A stretch of DNA of 64,000 nucleotides from Chromobotia macracanthus (lineage: Eukaryota; Chordata; Actinopteri; Cypriniformes; Botiidae). Position numbers and translations under genes: made by a program. The notes beneath the pieces were generated by a model. The model did no database searches and was not told where the DNA came from. It was given only the letters and a program-made list of their open reading frames with translations. Positions 1-13,775 of the stretch are shown one piece after another. Position 1 is the stretch's first letter. Every line of letters starts with the position of its first letter. Where the stretch lies: assembly GCA_036877525.1 (NCBI GenBank), contig JAZGTH010000008.1:4956501-5020500 (forward strand), written 5' to 3'.

Positions 1-1340
1 GAAGTTCGGGCTTATAACCAGGGTTAGATGCTTCTACACCATTGTTAGTTTATGGTTTTTTGGTTAGGGGTTGGAATACAGAAATGTTGGTCAAACTATT
101 GACCCAGGAACATCTCTCACTTTGAGCAAATGCAGGATGTGGCATTTGGACATGCCCAGTGGTGCTCATATTCTTTAGTTAGGCAGCTAACTGGGTTTTG
201 GGACAGCCTGTGTGTCCTTGGCCTGGAGAAGTAAGGAGCTGAATTCTTCTGTAGGCAACAGACTTACATACAGCAACAGAAATCTGTCACTACATACAGC
301 TACAAAGTGACATTGTATATTAGTGTCAAGGGATCAAGGAAAGATTTGAGCCCTTCTGCCTTTCACCAGCTGTTGAACCTGAAATAACCACAGACTAATT
401 TTTACAAAGCAAACCTGGCCGAAATGTCTTCCTAACTTGGTCCTGTATTTTTTTAAGTAATAATACACAAAATTAAAGGCAAATAAGGTTTAACTGATTT
501 CGCAAGCAAAACTTCAAGCTTTCAATTCGCTAGTGGATGTTTCTCTAAATAAAGCCACAAGATGGCGCTAATGTTATAAAGTAGTACCAGGTGGCATGCG
601 TTTATCATCAAATTAACATTTCAATTATATTTATATATTTGTACATTGTATTTGTATATTTGACCCATTTAGGAATTTCAGTCATATACTGACACTTCAG
701 TCAAAACTAAAACTGTCTGATCTGAACTGTCTCCAGCTCATTGCATAAAAAAATCAAACCAAAAGTGGCATCCGAAAGCAAATGATGCCAGAGCTTTTCT
801 CAGAACTAACTTCACTTTTCGCACACATGCAACTGTGTTGAACAAACTGGTGTCCTGTGATTTTTAATGGATGTATGAAGTCAATTTCCCTCACGTTTAT
901 ACAAGTGCAAGCACATTGAAACGTTTTGCTTGAAAAAACGCTTTTTGCTTTCTTTGCTTGAAATCAACGGCATTTGTTTGATATATACAGTATTGTTCAA
1001 AAGCCACTATTAGATTTCAGTAATGGTGTTTAAGCAATGGTATAATGACCATACATAATTAAGACCATATCTAATTATTTCTCAGTCTTCTTTATTACAA
1101 TAAAGAGACTGAGACTTATAATAAATATATATTTACGATTGCTCCTGCTGTAAACGTAATTCTACATCTGTATATTCAGATGTAAAGACACCCGCGGGCT
1201 GTTCTGTTGAGTGTAGCTATTAATTAATTACAGGACAAAATGAAGTTTGACATTTGTGAAACTCCTTAAGCTGCTGTTTTAAAAACCGAAGCATCAAGTT
1301 TCCGAGAGTTATGTCCGTTCATCCATCACATGCCGGTGGT
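1..1340. other. Upstream non-coding sequence of slc4a10
   Basis: AT-rich sequence with no exon that I can support. It holds one CTCF-like motif (552-570, listed separately), AT-rich runs near 600-660 and 1080-1130, and no intact mobile element that I recognise. It probably contains distal upstream regulatory DNA of slc4a10, but nothing in the sequence shows specific elements. Confidence 0.5.
552..570 (+). promoter_or_regulatory. CTCF-like binding motif upstream of slc4a10
   Basis: The 19-mer AAGCCACAAGATGGCGCTA matches the vertebrate CTCF core (xxGCCAxxAGxxGGCGCTA) at nearly all informative positions. It lies about 1 kb upstream of the slc4a10 start codon. The motif match is seen; occupancy is inference. 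Confidence 0.4.
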
Positions 1341-1606
1341 TTGTGTTAACTCACGTGCTGCCGGTCAGAGCTACGTCACGCGGTCGCGAATGACACGCTG
1401 AAGGAGCGCACGCATAGATGCGCGATAGTGAAGAAAGAGCGCTCGTTCTCCATTAGCGAAAAACGACGCAGGCCATACGTGCATCGCTATCAAAACCACA
1501 TAATCATACATGACATTTTATTTCCACGCTCCCAACAGTAGCTTCCAGAAAACCCCGGGAGAAGATCAGGACTGCTTATTGTAAGCCAGAGAGGAGAATA
1601 TCAGAG
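1340..1606 (+). promoter_or_regulatory. slc4a10: CpG-rich promoter and 5' leader of slc4a10
   Basis: Between about 1340 and 1500 the sequence becomes locally CpG-dense (roughly twenty CpG dinucleotides), in contrast with the AT-rich surroundings. It contains a CRE-like half site (ACGTCAC near 1373). It ends at the first coding exon, whose ATG at 1607 sits in a good context (gATGg). I see no clear TATA box, which is common for CpG-type promoters. The transcription start site cannot be placed from sequence alone. Confidence 0.5.
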
Positions 1607-4600
1607 ATGGATGAGAAAGATCAAGGAGCGCAGATGGAGCCGCTGCTTCCTGCGGTAAGATCCTGTGTGCTTCATCTTTGATGGCTTTTCCGTGAATGAA
1701 AGAACAACGGCTTGACGCCATACAGGGTTTTGCGCAAAAGTGTGTTGCGTTTCTGTGGTTGAAGCTGCATTGGGTTATGGGTGCGCTGGTGGAGCTGCAT
1801 TGGGTTATGGGTGCGCTGGTGGAGCCCATTACGGCCATCATTCACCTACCATCAATGGAAGACATCGGGCTTTAATTATTTATTGCACCGTTATTCACTT
1901 ATTCTCATTTAGTGCGAAATGTGATCATGTTACACGGATACGGCATTTTTCTACTTGACTAAGGTTTACGCAGGCTGAGCTGGATTATGCATTTAATTAT
2001 ATATGTTATTAATGTTTAATGGCGCACCATGTTGGGTTTAGAAGACAGAGATGCATATGTGTTCAGTAAGTCTCTGTGTCATAAGTTGGCTGCATGCATT
2101 GTGTGCATCACATGTCTACTGCATTACTCCTGGATCACGACTGTTTGAAGAGGGCCTCACATGTGATTGTAGTTGACATGTGATTCTGTCTTGGCCACAT
2201 GTCTGGGATCTAGACCTGCTACTGTAGATGACTATGTGTTAATTCCTTTTCTCTGTGACCATTTTATTGTCATGTATGAATCACTTGTTCACAACAGTTG
2301 TCCAGTTATGACAGCCGTTGCATATATTGTCATATGTGAAACCACATATTCAGGACTGGGTTGACCAAATAATTTAAGAATCAGCCTTGAAAAACAAATG
2401 TTGGTCAACCACTAATCTGAATTTTTGGAGCTTTTCAGTTTCTGTGGCCATGCTTGTAGCCAAACACCCAGATTAATCTTAGCATATTTTAATGTCTATA
2501 CAAGCCTCTGTTTCGCAATCTTCTTGATAGGTGACCCCAGACAGAATAGTGTCTGTGCTACAGAACAGCATCTGTAGCCTTTTATTGTAATTCTCCACGT
2601 GCAGAGTGCAGAAAATGGAATGAGTTGAAACAAAAGAGCGGGAGCCATTTTATTGTGGGCTCATGGTCAGAGGCAGAGGTTCCTGCTGCTTTCTCAGTGA
2701 CAGTTCGGTTATTGATGGAACTGAAAGGAGTTGGCCAGCATCCTATGCATTTTGTCATCCCTGTAGTCCTAAGCACACTCTCGCAGCTGCTCAGATGATA
2801 TTCACAGTTATACACGCACCCGTTGTGTTTTGCATTCTATTGCTGTCTAATCTCTATTGTGGTATGTTTAAGGACTTCAGACATTTTTAAGAGGAATGTA
2901 CACTTACTAAATTCTGAAAAAATGAAAATATGCAGTAGATTGTATCTAGAAGGATTCAGACTTTTTCTTACTGTACTAATACATCTGGAATCCAGATAGA
3001 ACAACAGTTTACGATAAAAGGTAAATTGAAAAAATGAAGAGAATGTTTATACCATTGCAGATCATTTTTGAATCTGTACTTAATATATAAAACGTGCGAA
3101 AATCACGATCGTGTGATCATTCTGTTGCACTTTTAGGATGTCTATTATAATATGTCGATCACATGTATCTTAGCAGCATCAGCCATTTTTAATGCATGTT
3201 GTTGTCATCACAGAATACATTCTGAGTATATTTTAAAAGCTTCCCGTTTTGTTTTTAACTTCCACAACACTTGAGAAATAACACTGTGTGATTAGGGTTA
3301 TAAATAAGTAATAACTAAATAATCTCTGTCAGTGCTCCTGAAGCAGGTTTCTGTTATCTGTTTGGTGAGGTGAGGGTAAGACTGAGTGGAGTGCCTTTGG
3401 CAGACATCCAGCAGAACGTTGAATTGTCTCTGGTGTGCAGGTTCAGTCCTCTGTGGTGGTACATGTAGCTGTAGCTCTCAGTGAGCTGAACAGTTGCCAG
3501 TGATCTGTGTCCCAGAGGGCCATTCTGACCCTTGAAATTTACTGTCCGCTTAGCTGCAGCTGGTGCCCTGAATGCTGATGTGTGTGTGATAAAACAGAGT
3601 AAAGTGTCTTTGTCCCTCATCATTAGTACAGTATAGCCTAGCCTACTGTATTATTTATGATGATAACTGGCAAATTGTTTGATACTTGGCCTACTTTTCA
3701 TGCCAAAATGCTGTATTTATATATTAAGACTCCTGAGTTGTTTCTAGATGTGTGTAGTGTAAATACACTAGTAAAATAAGAATTATTTTATTGCCTTTCT
3801 GCTCCTCTGCAGGTTCAAAGTCCCACTAGTGATCAAGGGGTAAGTGTCTGTTCTTTATTTCCTATTTCCTGCTTTTCTCATTTTGGATGGTACCTGGCTA
3901 ATTTCATTAATTTTTATTTCATGTTGTGTGCGAGTGAGTGACCAATGTTTAAAATCCATCCGAATTATATGATTCATTGTGACTCATTATAAGTTAAATT
4001 TTATTATGGCCACAAGAGGTTGATGAGTGGCTTGATTGGATATCTGTGGACAGCTTGTCAATAGCTGTTAGTTCAAATCACCATCCACACGCTTTTGGTC
4101 CACAGAACGAGTGATACAAAAGGAGATGTTTCAGGCACCCATCTAGTCTACAGCAGTCATGAGAATAAAGAGAGAAGGAGGGAGAGTGAGAGGAGGGTAG
4201 CTTGTAGTGTTGGTCAGAGAGTAAGCTGGACAGAGGCCAGTATGAGCAGACGGTGAGACCAGGGGAAACATGCTGCTCTGAAGGAGATGCAGCTCTGAGA
4301 CCTGTGGGGAACTTCAGCCTGTTACACATCTCATAACCACAAATATATACATGCACACACACGATTGATCACACTAATAACTAAACACATCCTGCCTTAA
4401 AAGCCCACAGTGCCCTTGGGAATGTGATCATCTTTGGTTTGGTTTATGTAATGTATGCAACTATTTAGTGTGCTACATAGTCTAGTCATATGTAAAATAC
4501 ATATACAATTTATATGTTCATATATGAAAATTACAGATGTAAATATATGTACATATAATAACTTCAAACTTTGGTGTATATATAAAATGCTTACATATGA

Positions 4601-7600
4601 GTTACTACAATATAATGAAATGTTTGTTATTAAAGGGGTTTGCAAAAAAAGAGAAACCTCTAGGGATAGTATTGTTACATTAGCACAATGAGCATATTGC
4701 ACGCTACACCTTTAAGAATGTTTATCTTTCAGTAAGATCTAAACAAGATCTATTTTAACATTTTAAAATGACTATATTTGCTTGTAGTATTCAGTTGTTA
4801 GGTTGTTTTCTGCACTAAATATTAAAATGTGTTCTCATAAGAAATTACTTAGGAAAAGGTCATTTTATATACTTCTGTTGAAACAGTTGGGTCATGAAGA
4901 TTAAACAGCAGTCTGTTGGTTATTCCTGAAACTGCTGCACTACATTTCCCAGCATGCATTAGACTGTGCTTTGAAGATGTTGATACATCTGAAGGTTTAG
5001 CAGGAACACACAGTGGAGGGAGCTCAGAGCTGCACACAGCACCCACAGACTGCTTGCACCACCCATACACACACATACAAAGCATGCACCACAGAGCACA
5101 CGCGCACAGAGCTTAGTTACCAGTCCCCGCAGCCAGTGATGTCGACACTCTAATCTCCCTCCTGATTGGTGGATGAATGCCTGTCAAAAACACAGTCTCC
5201 GCTTCTGGTTCTCAACAGTTGGACAAAGCAGCCCTGGTGACAGGGTTACAGCTGTGTCAGAAGGGTTATCTCGGCTAGAGGTGTGCAGAGGAATCTCAGC
5301 TCTTGCACAACGTCTTATCTTATTTTCCTCTCCTTGGGATAAGGAACTATTGCTAGGACACGCTGCTGACAGCATGCAGCACAGATCCTTGGAGAATACT
5401 GGCTTTAACTGTCAGGTAAGATGCAGGGACATCTGTGGTCTGGCAAGCTGGAACGTTAGCCTTCAAGCTCTGTCGTGTCCTTGAGAGGGATGCTGTGTTT
5501 GTGTGCCTGTAGGGATTGGCTTACAACGTAATTAATTGAGTATTGAATTCTTGTTATATAATAAGACAGGATAGGCTGTGTTTGGCAGCTCATTGTCAGT
5601 AATATTGCTGTTTTAAGATACAGCACATATTTAATGTGTGTATCGCCCTGCTTGTTTAAAGTGTACCTTCGTTTTCTTCCATTCCATTTCTTCCCGTTTG
5701 TATCTTCTTGGAGCTATTTTGGTACATCTTTTGCTTCTCACGTTCCTCCTTTTCTCATCTCTCCTGCTCTCTCATGTCCTATTCATCTTCATTTTTGTTT
5801 TATGTGAGGAAAAGGAGTTATATCCGGTTATGGGGGGATGTTTTCGAGGTAAACATCTCAATGAGCTTTAGAAAGAGCAGATGTGTGTGTATGTGTGTGC
5901 TGTGAGTATTTATGCTGAAGGCATAAATAGAATATAAAGGAAGAAAATGTTCAGAGGATAATAAACAAGGTCAGAGGAAGAGTACAAACAGTCATTTTTA
6001 AATCTCACGCAAGAACCCATAAATGAGCCATAAATACATATATTAATTATGCTGATGAGGCATTGGTGCATGCTTGCACCACTGTCATGGTAGTGCGTTG
6101 TGCTTTCGGCTCTACAGGAGGATGCTGATGCTGATCCTTCCATTTCCATGGTAACCACAGCCATCTGTAGGGATCAGTCCTGTCGTCCTCAACCAATCAA
6201 CTGCTCAGATCTGATTCACCACCCCAATAACCCTTCACCGCAGATCGTTGGTACTGCATGATCACATGGTTTTGAAGTAAAATGCACACATTCACATGCA
6301 GGCAAATCTCTGCGACAAATTAAAAGAGTTGGTGTATAACATGACTGATGGTCGGCCGTTGTTGTCTTTGACTGTATGCTATTCTGATTACTGTATGTGG
6401 GGTTTGACTTGTTAAAAGGTCCGGGGCCATGATCCGGTGCTATACTGAAGAATGATCATTGCAGTTTATCATTTAATAAAGTTCTGGAAAATTCTGCCAC
6501 AGACAGAACTGGGTCGCAAAGGTTGCGTGTCCTAGAAACCTGCAAAGGGCTTTGTCTCATGTGGAAGATTAACAGGAAGTGATTGTGTTTTGATGTACAA
6601 AGGCCTGTTTACACCAAATCCAATTTGACTAAGTGACACAAAATTATTTAAAGCTCTCACACTAAAACTGTTAACTCCAAGTTAAATTTACCTGATTTAC
6701 CTGTGATTCAAGCATTTACAAATCTGGGTAGTTACTGAATAATAATCATTAAAAAAAATCATAGGTCATTTTATAATATGATTTTGCTGACTGTAAGTAG
6801 TAGTCTATACTTTGTTTTGTTTTGAAATCTTGTCATGCATTTTTTTATGTGCCAGACATTCAGACTTGTAGTAAATAGGGCATAAAGACCCCAGAAAATT
6901 ATACCTTTTAATACATGTCTGTTAACATTTAGGTAATTTATATGCTAATGTATTGCTATAAGTTGACAAAATTGATTTTTAGCAGATATACTTTCTTATC
7001 TGGGAAACATACTCTTAAAATTCATGGGCATATCCAAATTGTTGTACAATAAAATGTTCTCTAGAATGAGACTCTCTCCCTCTAAATTAAAAATAAAATT
7101 AAAACAAGTTCTCCTGGCCCAATGTCCAAATAGATTTCAACAGGAAATATTTAAGCAAGGGAAGAAAACATTAGATGTTTACCTCTGTGTGTGTATGCTT
7201 TAGTATCCCTCTAAAACTGTTGTGTATTTATGCTGTTTTTTTGAGAGAACTCTGCCTATAGGACCCTCCAAGCTCTCACTGCAGTTCAGCTATTCCCTTC
7301 TCAAAAGCTGCTCTGTCTGACTTTTGGAGTGAGAATCACAGCTGTATGTCCAAGAGTGACTGATCTTCTTCATCTCTCGTAAACCCTGGAGATTTGTTGT
7401 GATGACATCACAGTGTTCTACAAATCCCCGCACATACAGCATCTCTGTTTGCTGTAATGTGGTGATTACTATTTTCATTAAGCTGCTGTGATAACCCTAC
7501 GCATCTGAACATAAACCAGTCCGGTCCAGCATCAATCTCTTAAGATCTTAAAGTTCTTCATTACAGACCATCTCACTCACTTAGAAGGGAGCAAAAAGAC

Positions 7601-10380
7601 AACATTCATTACAGAGAATATATATGGCTATATATATATATATGCTGTATGATATAGGCCTTTCCATTAACTGTTAACTCTTTCCATTTGCCTACTTTGC
7701 TGTGATCTTCAGCTAGTGTTAAGTCCTCATAAAATGCCTTTTAATTATCATAAACATGATCTGATAAAATTACTATTATTTATGTTTAATTTATAATATA
7801 AAAAGTACAATATTTCACTCATACTTGTTTGTCTTTTATTTGCACAATACTTTGCACAATTATGCTTTTAGCTGGTTTGGTTTTTAATTTGATAGATATA
7901 CTTAAGGTGTACCAAAATATAGACTTTTGGCATTTTGTCATAAAATTCCTTTAAAATATTAATTACTCAAGCCCCCAATGGAGTGGAAGCAGTTAACTGA
8001 GGTCTCCTCGGATTCAGACAGAAGTGTTTGCGAATGTGACCTGGCCTGAATGATTGAGGTTAAGCAGGGACGCCTGTGTATAAATTGAGACTGTAATTTT
8101 TACTAGAGTACAGCGGATGGAACAAAACATCTTTTCAGTGCAGGAACATGAACTGTTCAGTGTAATGTCTAATGAGATCCATTGCTATTCAGGAATGTAG
8201 TGTGAATATACATGGCCATGCACTTCTTCAGACTTAATAGCTGCTGTGTGGAGAAAATTCCGACAGTTCTGGAATGTCCTGTAACATACTGTGTTCAGTC
8301 TGCCAGGAGATAATGACTCCACAAGACCAATAGAATAAAATATATGGAGGCTTAATGCCCTCACAACAACATTTGTCCTGAATTTACGTTGATTTGTGTA
8401 GTTCAGAGTAGTTTGAATGGAGAGGCGAGGAGAATTGGTATTTTCTTGTGAATGAATGTGGGAATGTGTGTGTGGTGTGCAACTCAGCACCCACGTTTCA
8501 AAAGATGTCTCCATGTTCTTCTATCTCCTTCCCTCATTCCTCTATTTCTTTGAACAGTGAGCTTCTTTGTTGTTGTTAAATGGGGCACGAGAAGGCAGAG
8601 GACAGCAAGAGGGTAAAAATGAAAAGGATGACGTGGAGGAGATACTCTTTGACTGCTGCAGTGAGATGGAAGCTGATGGCCTTCAGATTCTAGAAGATGC
8701 TGGCCAGCCTGTACTCAGCCTCAGGTTGGACCAGGATTCTTTAGAATTATTCACATTAAGTTTCCCTTAATTCTAGAAAGACTTGTTTGACATTAGTAGC
8801 CAGCTGGGTTTTTTAATGGCTGATGGTGATATATAGAGAGCAGAGTGGCTGATGGTCAACACAAGTATATGTAATATGATAAAATTCATTCAAAATAGAC
8901 AGTACGCAGTCTGAAGTTTACATTTCAGATTGTTATTCAGGGAGACTCTAGGGAGACAGTTAACTAAATCAAGTGCCAACTGCAAATAAAAATATCCTTT
9001 GTTTGTTATAATAAAACATCAAATGGCAGTTGGATGTCAGCTATATTGGGAGCATAAATGTGTTTTAAATGTAATTGTTAGAGCAAAAGTCTTGTTGATG
9101 TAGGTGAAGTGAGAGTGATACAATCACACTTATCACTCTTCTAACAAGATAGCCAGAAAGAAATATTTAGGGTCTCCAATTGTTAATTCACCCACCATTG
9201 GCAGGTGCAGCAGTCAGTTTTAAACGCAGGATAATAGTCATTGCCAATAATCTTAAGGTATCCAAATAAATAACAGGCAATTAACTAGCAAGTACAAACA
9301 CATCAGATGTAGACACTATATGAGGACCTGTATGCTTAATGACACAATATTTACATTTACATTTAGGCATTTAGCTGACACTTTTATCCAAAGTGACTTA
9401 CAAGTTGAGGAAAACAACGAAGCAATAAATATTGCATCTAAGAACAAATGTCTTTGGTAAAAGGTTAACAGGCATAATGTTTTTTTGGTCATAATGAGAG
9501 ACTTTCTATAGGTCAGTGATGTAATAATCTTTCATTGGTGAATCTGGAAATTTATGTCACCAATGCTTCATGCTCTTCCTTAAACCTGATGCTTGATGGT
9601 TGTCTCTTAAGGGAATCTTAATGCCTTTTATCATTAGACAACATGGAGTGGATGAACAATAACACAGCAAAGTCAACAAGAAGCGCCATTTGCAGCCTAT
9701 TTTACTCTCATAATCTGTAATGTATTTCCAAGTCAAACAGGATGTTAAATGAATGCTGGGCGGGATGTGTACGGAACTGATTGGATTGTGAAAGTTGGGT
9801 GTTACAAGGCAGAATGTAATTGTGTGTTGGGAGGGGTGGGACTAAAAAAAAGTGTCTAAAAGTGGAATTTGTAACATCAACCTGTAACAAAACGTTCAAA
9901 GGCATGTTGTTACATTTTGGTAAAAGAATACAAAGACTAAATGTTAGTTTATGAGATGCATCAATAAATCATGTAGAAACACACCATGTATGTGTAGATT
10001 TAATTTTATGTTGATATTGGGGAACAATTGTGTCTTTAAATTCTTGGACATGCCATGTGGTTCTGTGTGTAGAAGAAGACGGGAGTAGAGTCTTTTGTGT
10101 AAGTGTAAAATGAGGTCAGGGCGAATCTTCTGAATATTTAATACTCAGAAGTGCAGTGGGGTTCATGGCTGTTAGAATGATTCTTGACAGATTCCCATTG
10201 AACTACACTTTGTGTTTTGTTATTGTTGACACAATCTTACAATACTAAAACAACAAGATGTGAAGAGCGACCAAAGACATCAGTCTGCATGTGTACATGG
10301 ACCAACAATTAGAAAACTGAGCAGACGGAATATAAAAACATGTCCTGGGTAGATGGTCCGTAAATCTGTCTAGAACAGAT

Positions 10381-10454
<74 letters not shown>

Positions 10455-13400
10455 CTTCATGGTTTATTGGGTTTTTTCAATATTTATAAGTATTGATATA
10501 TGTGATAGTCATGATTAATTCAAGTAATTAATCAGCTTATCATGCATTCCATTTAATTAAAATTGTAATTAAATATTCATCTGCTGATAGCCCTAGTTTT
10601 TTTGCATAAACATTAGAAATGAAGCTCTGAATCGTGGATGCTTCACTCTACATGAATAGGACATATGAGGGTGACCCCATTTCCTCCCCCAGCCCTCTGA
10701 ATGTGTGCGCCTGCATGTAAATCAGCATCCATGTGTGAATCTGCTCCATCATTATTCAACCCAAGTGGCCAGGTCATGTGACACTGTGCTGCATGTTGCT
10801 GAGGCTGAGAGCCACCAAAGGACAAAAGGACAGAAAAAATGGGCAGAACATAAAATACAAAAAAAGCAGAGGAAACAGATTAGGCATAAAGGAAGTGTGA
10901 AAGATTAGTGATGACAGAGTAAGATCAGAGGGGCTTTCTGATAGAATGTCACACCTCAGCTGCACACAGGAAGTGGATTATTAATATAAAGAGAACCAGG
11001 CCTGTGGGATGCTCTGTTAGCTTTCATTAGTAAGCACCATTGTGTGTGTGTGTGTGTGTGAATGAAAGAGAGAGAGAGAGAGAGAGAGAGTGTATGTTTT
11101 CATATGTTTGCACAGGTGTTATCTTGATCCAACAGTATCTATATGTGTTAACAATACCCGCCCGTGCTGTATATATGACGTGGTCTGTAGACATGTTAAT
11201 AAATTACCAGACTGTATCCTATATGTGTGTCCTTCATCTCTCCTCCAAGAACAAGATGGAGAGATTAGGACTCATTTTGATGACATCACAGGCAAAGGGA
11301 CCTCCCAGGAGTCTGCTGGGATGTGTTGCCATGGTAATCTATATAGTTCACCCTGGTTTCCCATTTATGGCTCTTTTGCAGGCGTGAGTGCTCTGTCACC
11401 ACCTCTGACCACATACACAGGCACACATGAGCACACACGTGCATCACAGCACAAGAACATGACTCAGCAGTGATGCAGTGTGTTATATTAGTAGCTTTTA
11501 AAGGATTGGTTAAAATTGACTGTCGTCCAGTCTTACATTAATGAGAACTGAGATCCCAGAGTGTGACATGACTTACAGCTGCTGTCATGTTTGTACAGTC
11601 TGACAAACAACAATCATAAAGGACTGTTAAAAATCGTACAGTGTGCACCAGCTTTAATTGGTAACACATATACATAGACAATAGACTGTTGCGTGTTTGA
11701 CTGCCATTTAGGGACATTTGTGATATTTGAGGAGCTATCTTTATTTCTTTATTTCTGCTTCATCTTCCCTTATCTCTTTGTACAGTTGAGCTAGCAAACC
11801 TTCAGCATATGCTGACCTATCCCATGATCCTCTAGGCTATCTCACGTGGATGCTCTGTTTATATGTGTGGTTGTTCCGGCACATGGTTAGTCTCCCCCCA
11901 TGTGGTCTGCCATCATCTGTGCTGAGAGCCTCCACAAAACTGTTTAACCTTTAACAGCTCTTGTCTTGATCATTGATCATTGTGAGGGATCGCATTCCTC
12001 GCTTGTTAGGGCTTTTAAAGTCATCCATCTAAAACACCATCATTCCTTCTGGGGGAAGATACAAGCAGATTGTCTCATGGCTATTGATCCTTTTAAAAAG
12101 GACTGCTTTTCTTGTACAATAATCCAGATGTTACTGTGAAGATCTAAAAATCTATAAATCTGATAACAATTATTTACCTTCTAAAATTATGATTGGATGT
12201 GTCCTATGTAAATGATGCTGGGAAAATTAGTACGATGAATTGAAAATAATATGCAATATTTTTAAACAAAATAGGCAAAATAAAGATTATTTAGCCCCTA
12301 CGGTGTAGTTTAACCGACATCGATCTAAATCACCATCCACCATTTAAACACTTTTGCATGAATTTGCCATTTTTGGGTGGGGCGTATCTCATGGTTAGCG
12401 AGGGGCTATAAGAGTTGCAATACATGACTGGACCTATCTGTTGGCTTGTGAGACTTCTGCTCTGCAGGGGAAGCCATGACTAAAACAATGTAATCTATAT
12501 TGTAGGGACAACTAGCGACAGGCCGCATTCATTGTCATGGAAACTGTCTGTTAAGGTTAGGCTCAGGCAGACAGTTGCTTATTTTGGGACGCTGTCCATT
12601 GGTGGTGTGAGAGGGAGCAGGAGTTTATTGATCCGTCACAAAAAGATATTGTATTTCAGTGAACTGAGAATGCAGGTGTATATACTGGTTGTGATGCTAG
12701 ATCAGAGTGTGTAAAGATTTTAGTGTCATTGTGTTACACATATGGGTGGCCTCAGGGTCATGTTTATTAAGAATGAATGCAAATTAATGTGTGAGGTTTG
12801 GCTCGGAGACATCAATGAGACTTGGAACAAATAATTGTTTGAATAAAAATAGAGAAATAATGAAAATGAAAAGCTATTTGTTATTTTCCATCAGTGTAAT
12901 GTTAGGACTCTAGGTGTGACTGAGTAAGACACAGCGAGTGTACTTAACAAGTGTATGTGTGTTTGTATGTGTGAATAACTGTCCTGCATGTTTTTTGTAT
13001 TGTAGAGCTGTATAACTTTATCACATGGAGTGTGTAATGTGTTTTCTGTCAGTTCCAGTATAATCAATTGGAAACATGCATTTGTGTGTTTGTGTGTGTG
13101 TGAGTGAATATTTATAATGTAGCTATGTCTTGTGGTCCTGAGTTTTAATTAAATACTATTTAAAGTGTTATCCTCTTTGTGTGTGTTTACTACACACAAG
13201 CATGATAAATGTCTGATCACTGTGTTTTATTTTGCAGAGGAACGATGAGGAAGCTGTGTTGGACAGGGGTGGGACTCGATCCATGCTCAACACAAATTTT
13301 GAGAAAGAGGAACTAGAAGGTAAGAGAAACTGTGAAATCATGCTACTTTAATCAGGAATGTGAAACACACAGGCTGATCTATTAGGTTTAGAAAACATAT

Positions 13401-13733
13401 GCTTCAACAAATGGAGCTGTCCTGTTCACATGAGACTAGGATTAAGTCAGGTCTGGGTCATGTTCTTTTCTCATCCCATAGCTTTCTCTCTCATCACTAC
13501 TGTGTCTATCAAAAATAGCTACAACCAAAAATACATGCTCATTTTTAAATCATGATGATATATTCATAATATTTATTTTTATCTACAGGACATACTAGCT
13601 GACTGTTTAATTGTATGTGTTGCATGTTAAAACTACTGTTTTCCAGTCAAGGGCAGGGATTGGTTTGCTGTCTATCTTATAAATATTGTTACTATGGTTA
13701 CAAATGACCAATGTTGTGTGTATATATATTTAT

Positions 13734-13775
<42 letters not shown>

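Larger units (their letters stand above)
3840..13237 (+). other. slc4a10 intron 2 (9.4 kb)
   Basis: This is the longest intron of the gene. It contains a candidate alternative first exon (5374-5415), a short SINE-tail relic (about 9351-9402), a hAT-MITE relic (about 10490-10597) and microsatellites (TAA at 10381-10454; TG then GA at 11041-11090). I find no other gene in it. Several short open frames (for example 8567-8770) lack splice sites that would join them in frame. Confidence 0.6.

Noticed and set aside
8558..8770. Acidic 62-codon open frame after a strong pyrimidine tract and AG in slc4a10 intron 2
   Set aside because: The exon would begin with TGA in the frame that is otherwise open, no upstream exon joins it without a stop, and its possible donor phase does not fit exon 3. 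Probably a pseudo-exon.
10245..10460. Minus-strand open frame rich in isoleucine
   Set aside because: Produced entirely by the (TAA)n microsatellite.
11040..11473. Two overlapping plus-strand open frames of over 110 codons
   Set aside because: They start in a GT/GA microsatellite, have no recognisable domains and lie in a slc4a10 intron without matching splice sites.
13320..13329. Possibility that the gene is slc4a7 or slc4a8 instead of slc4a10
   Set aside because: The N-terminus, the RNDEEAVLDRGGTRS block, QNQKKLANRIPIVRSFADIGK and the VQVPLEGHYKDDPS tail fit SLC4A10 best; SLC4A7 and SLC4A8 differ at these places.
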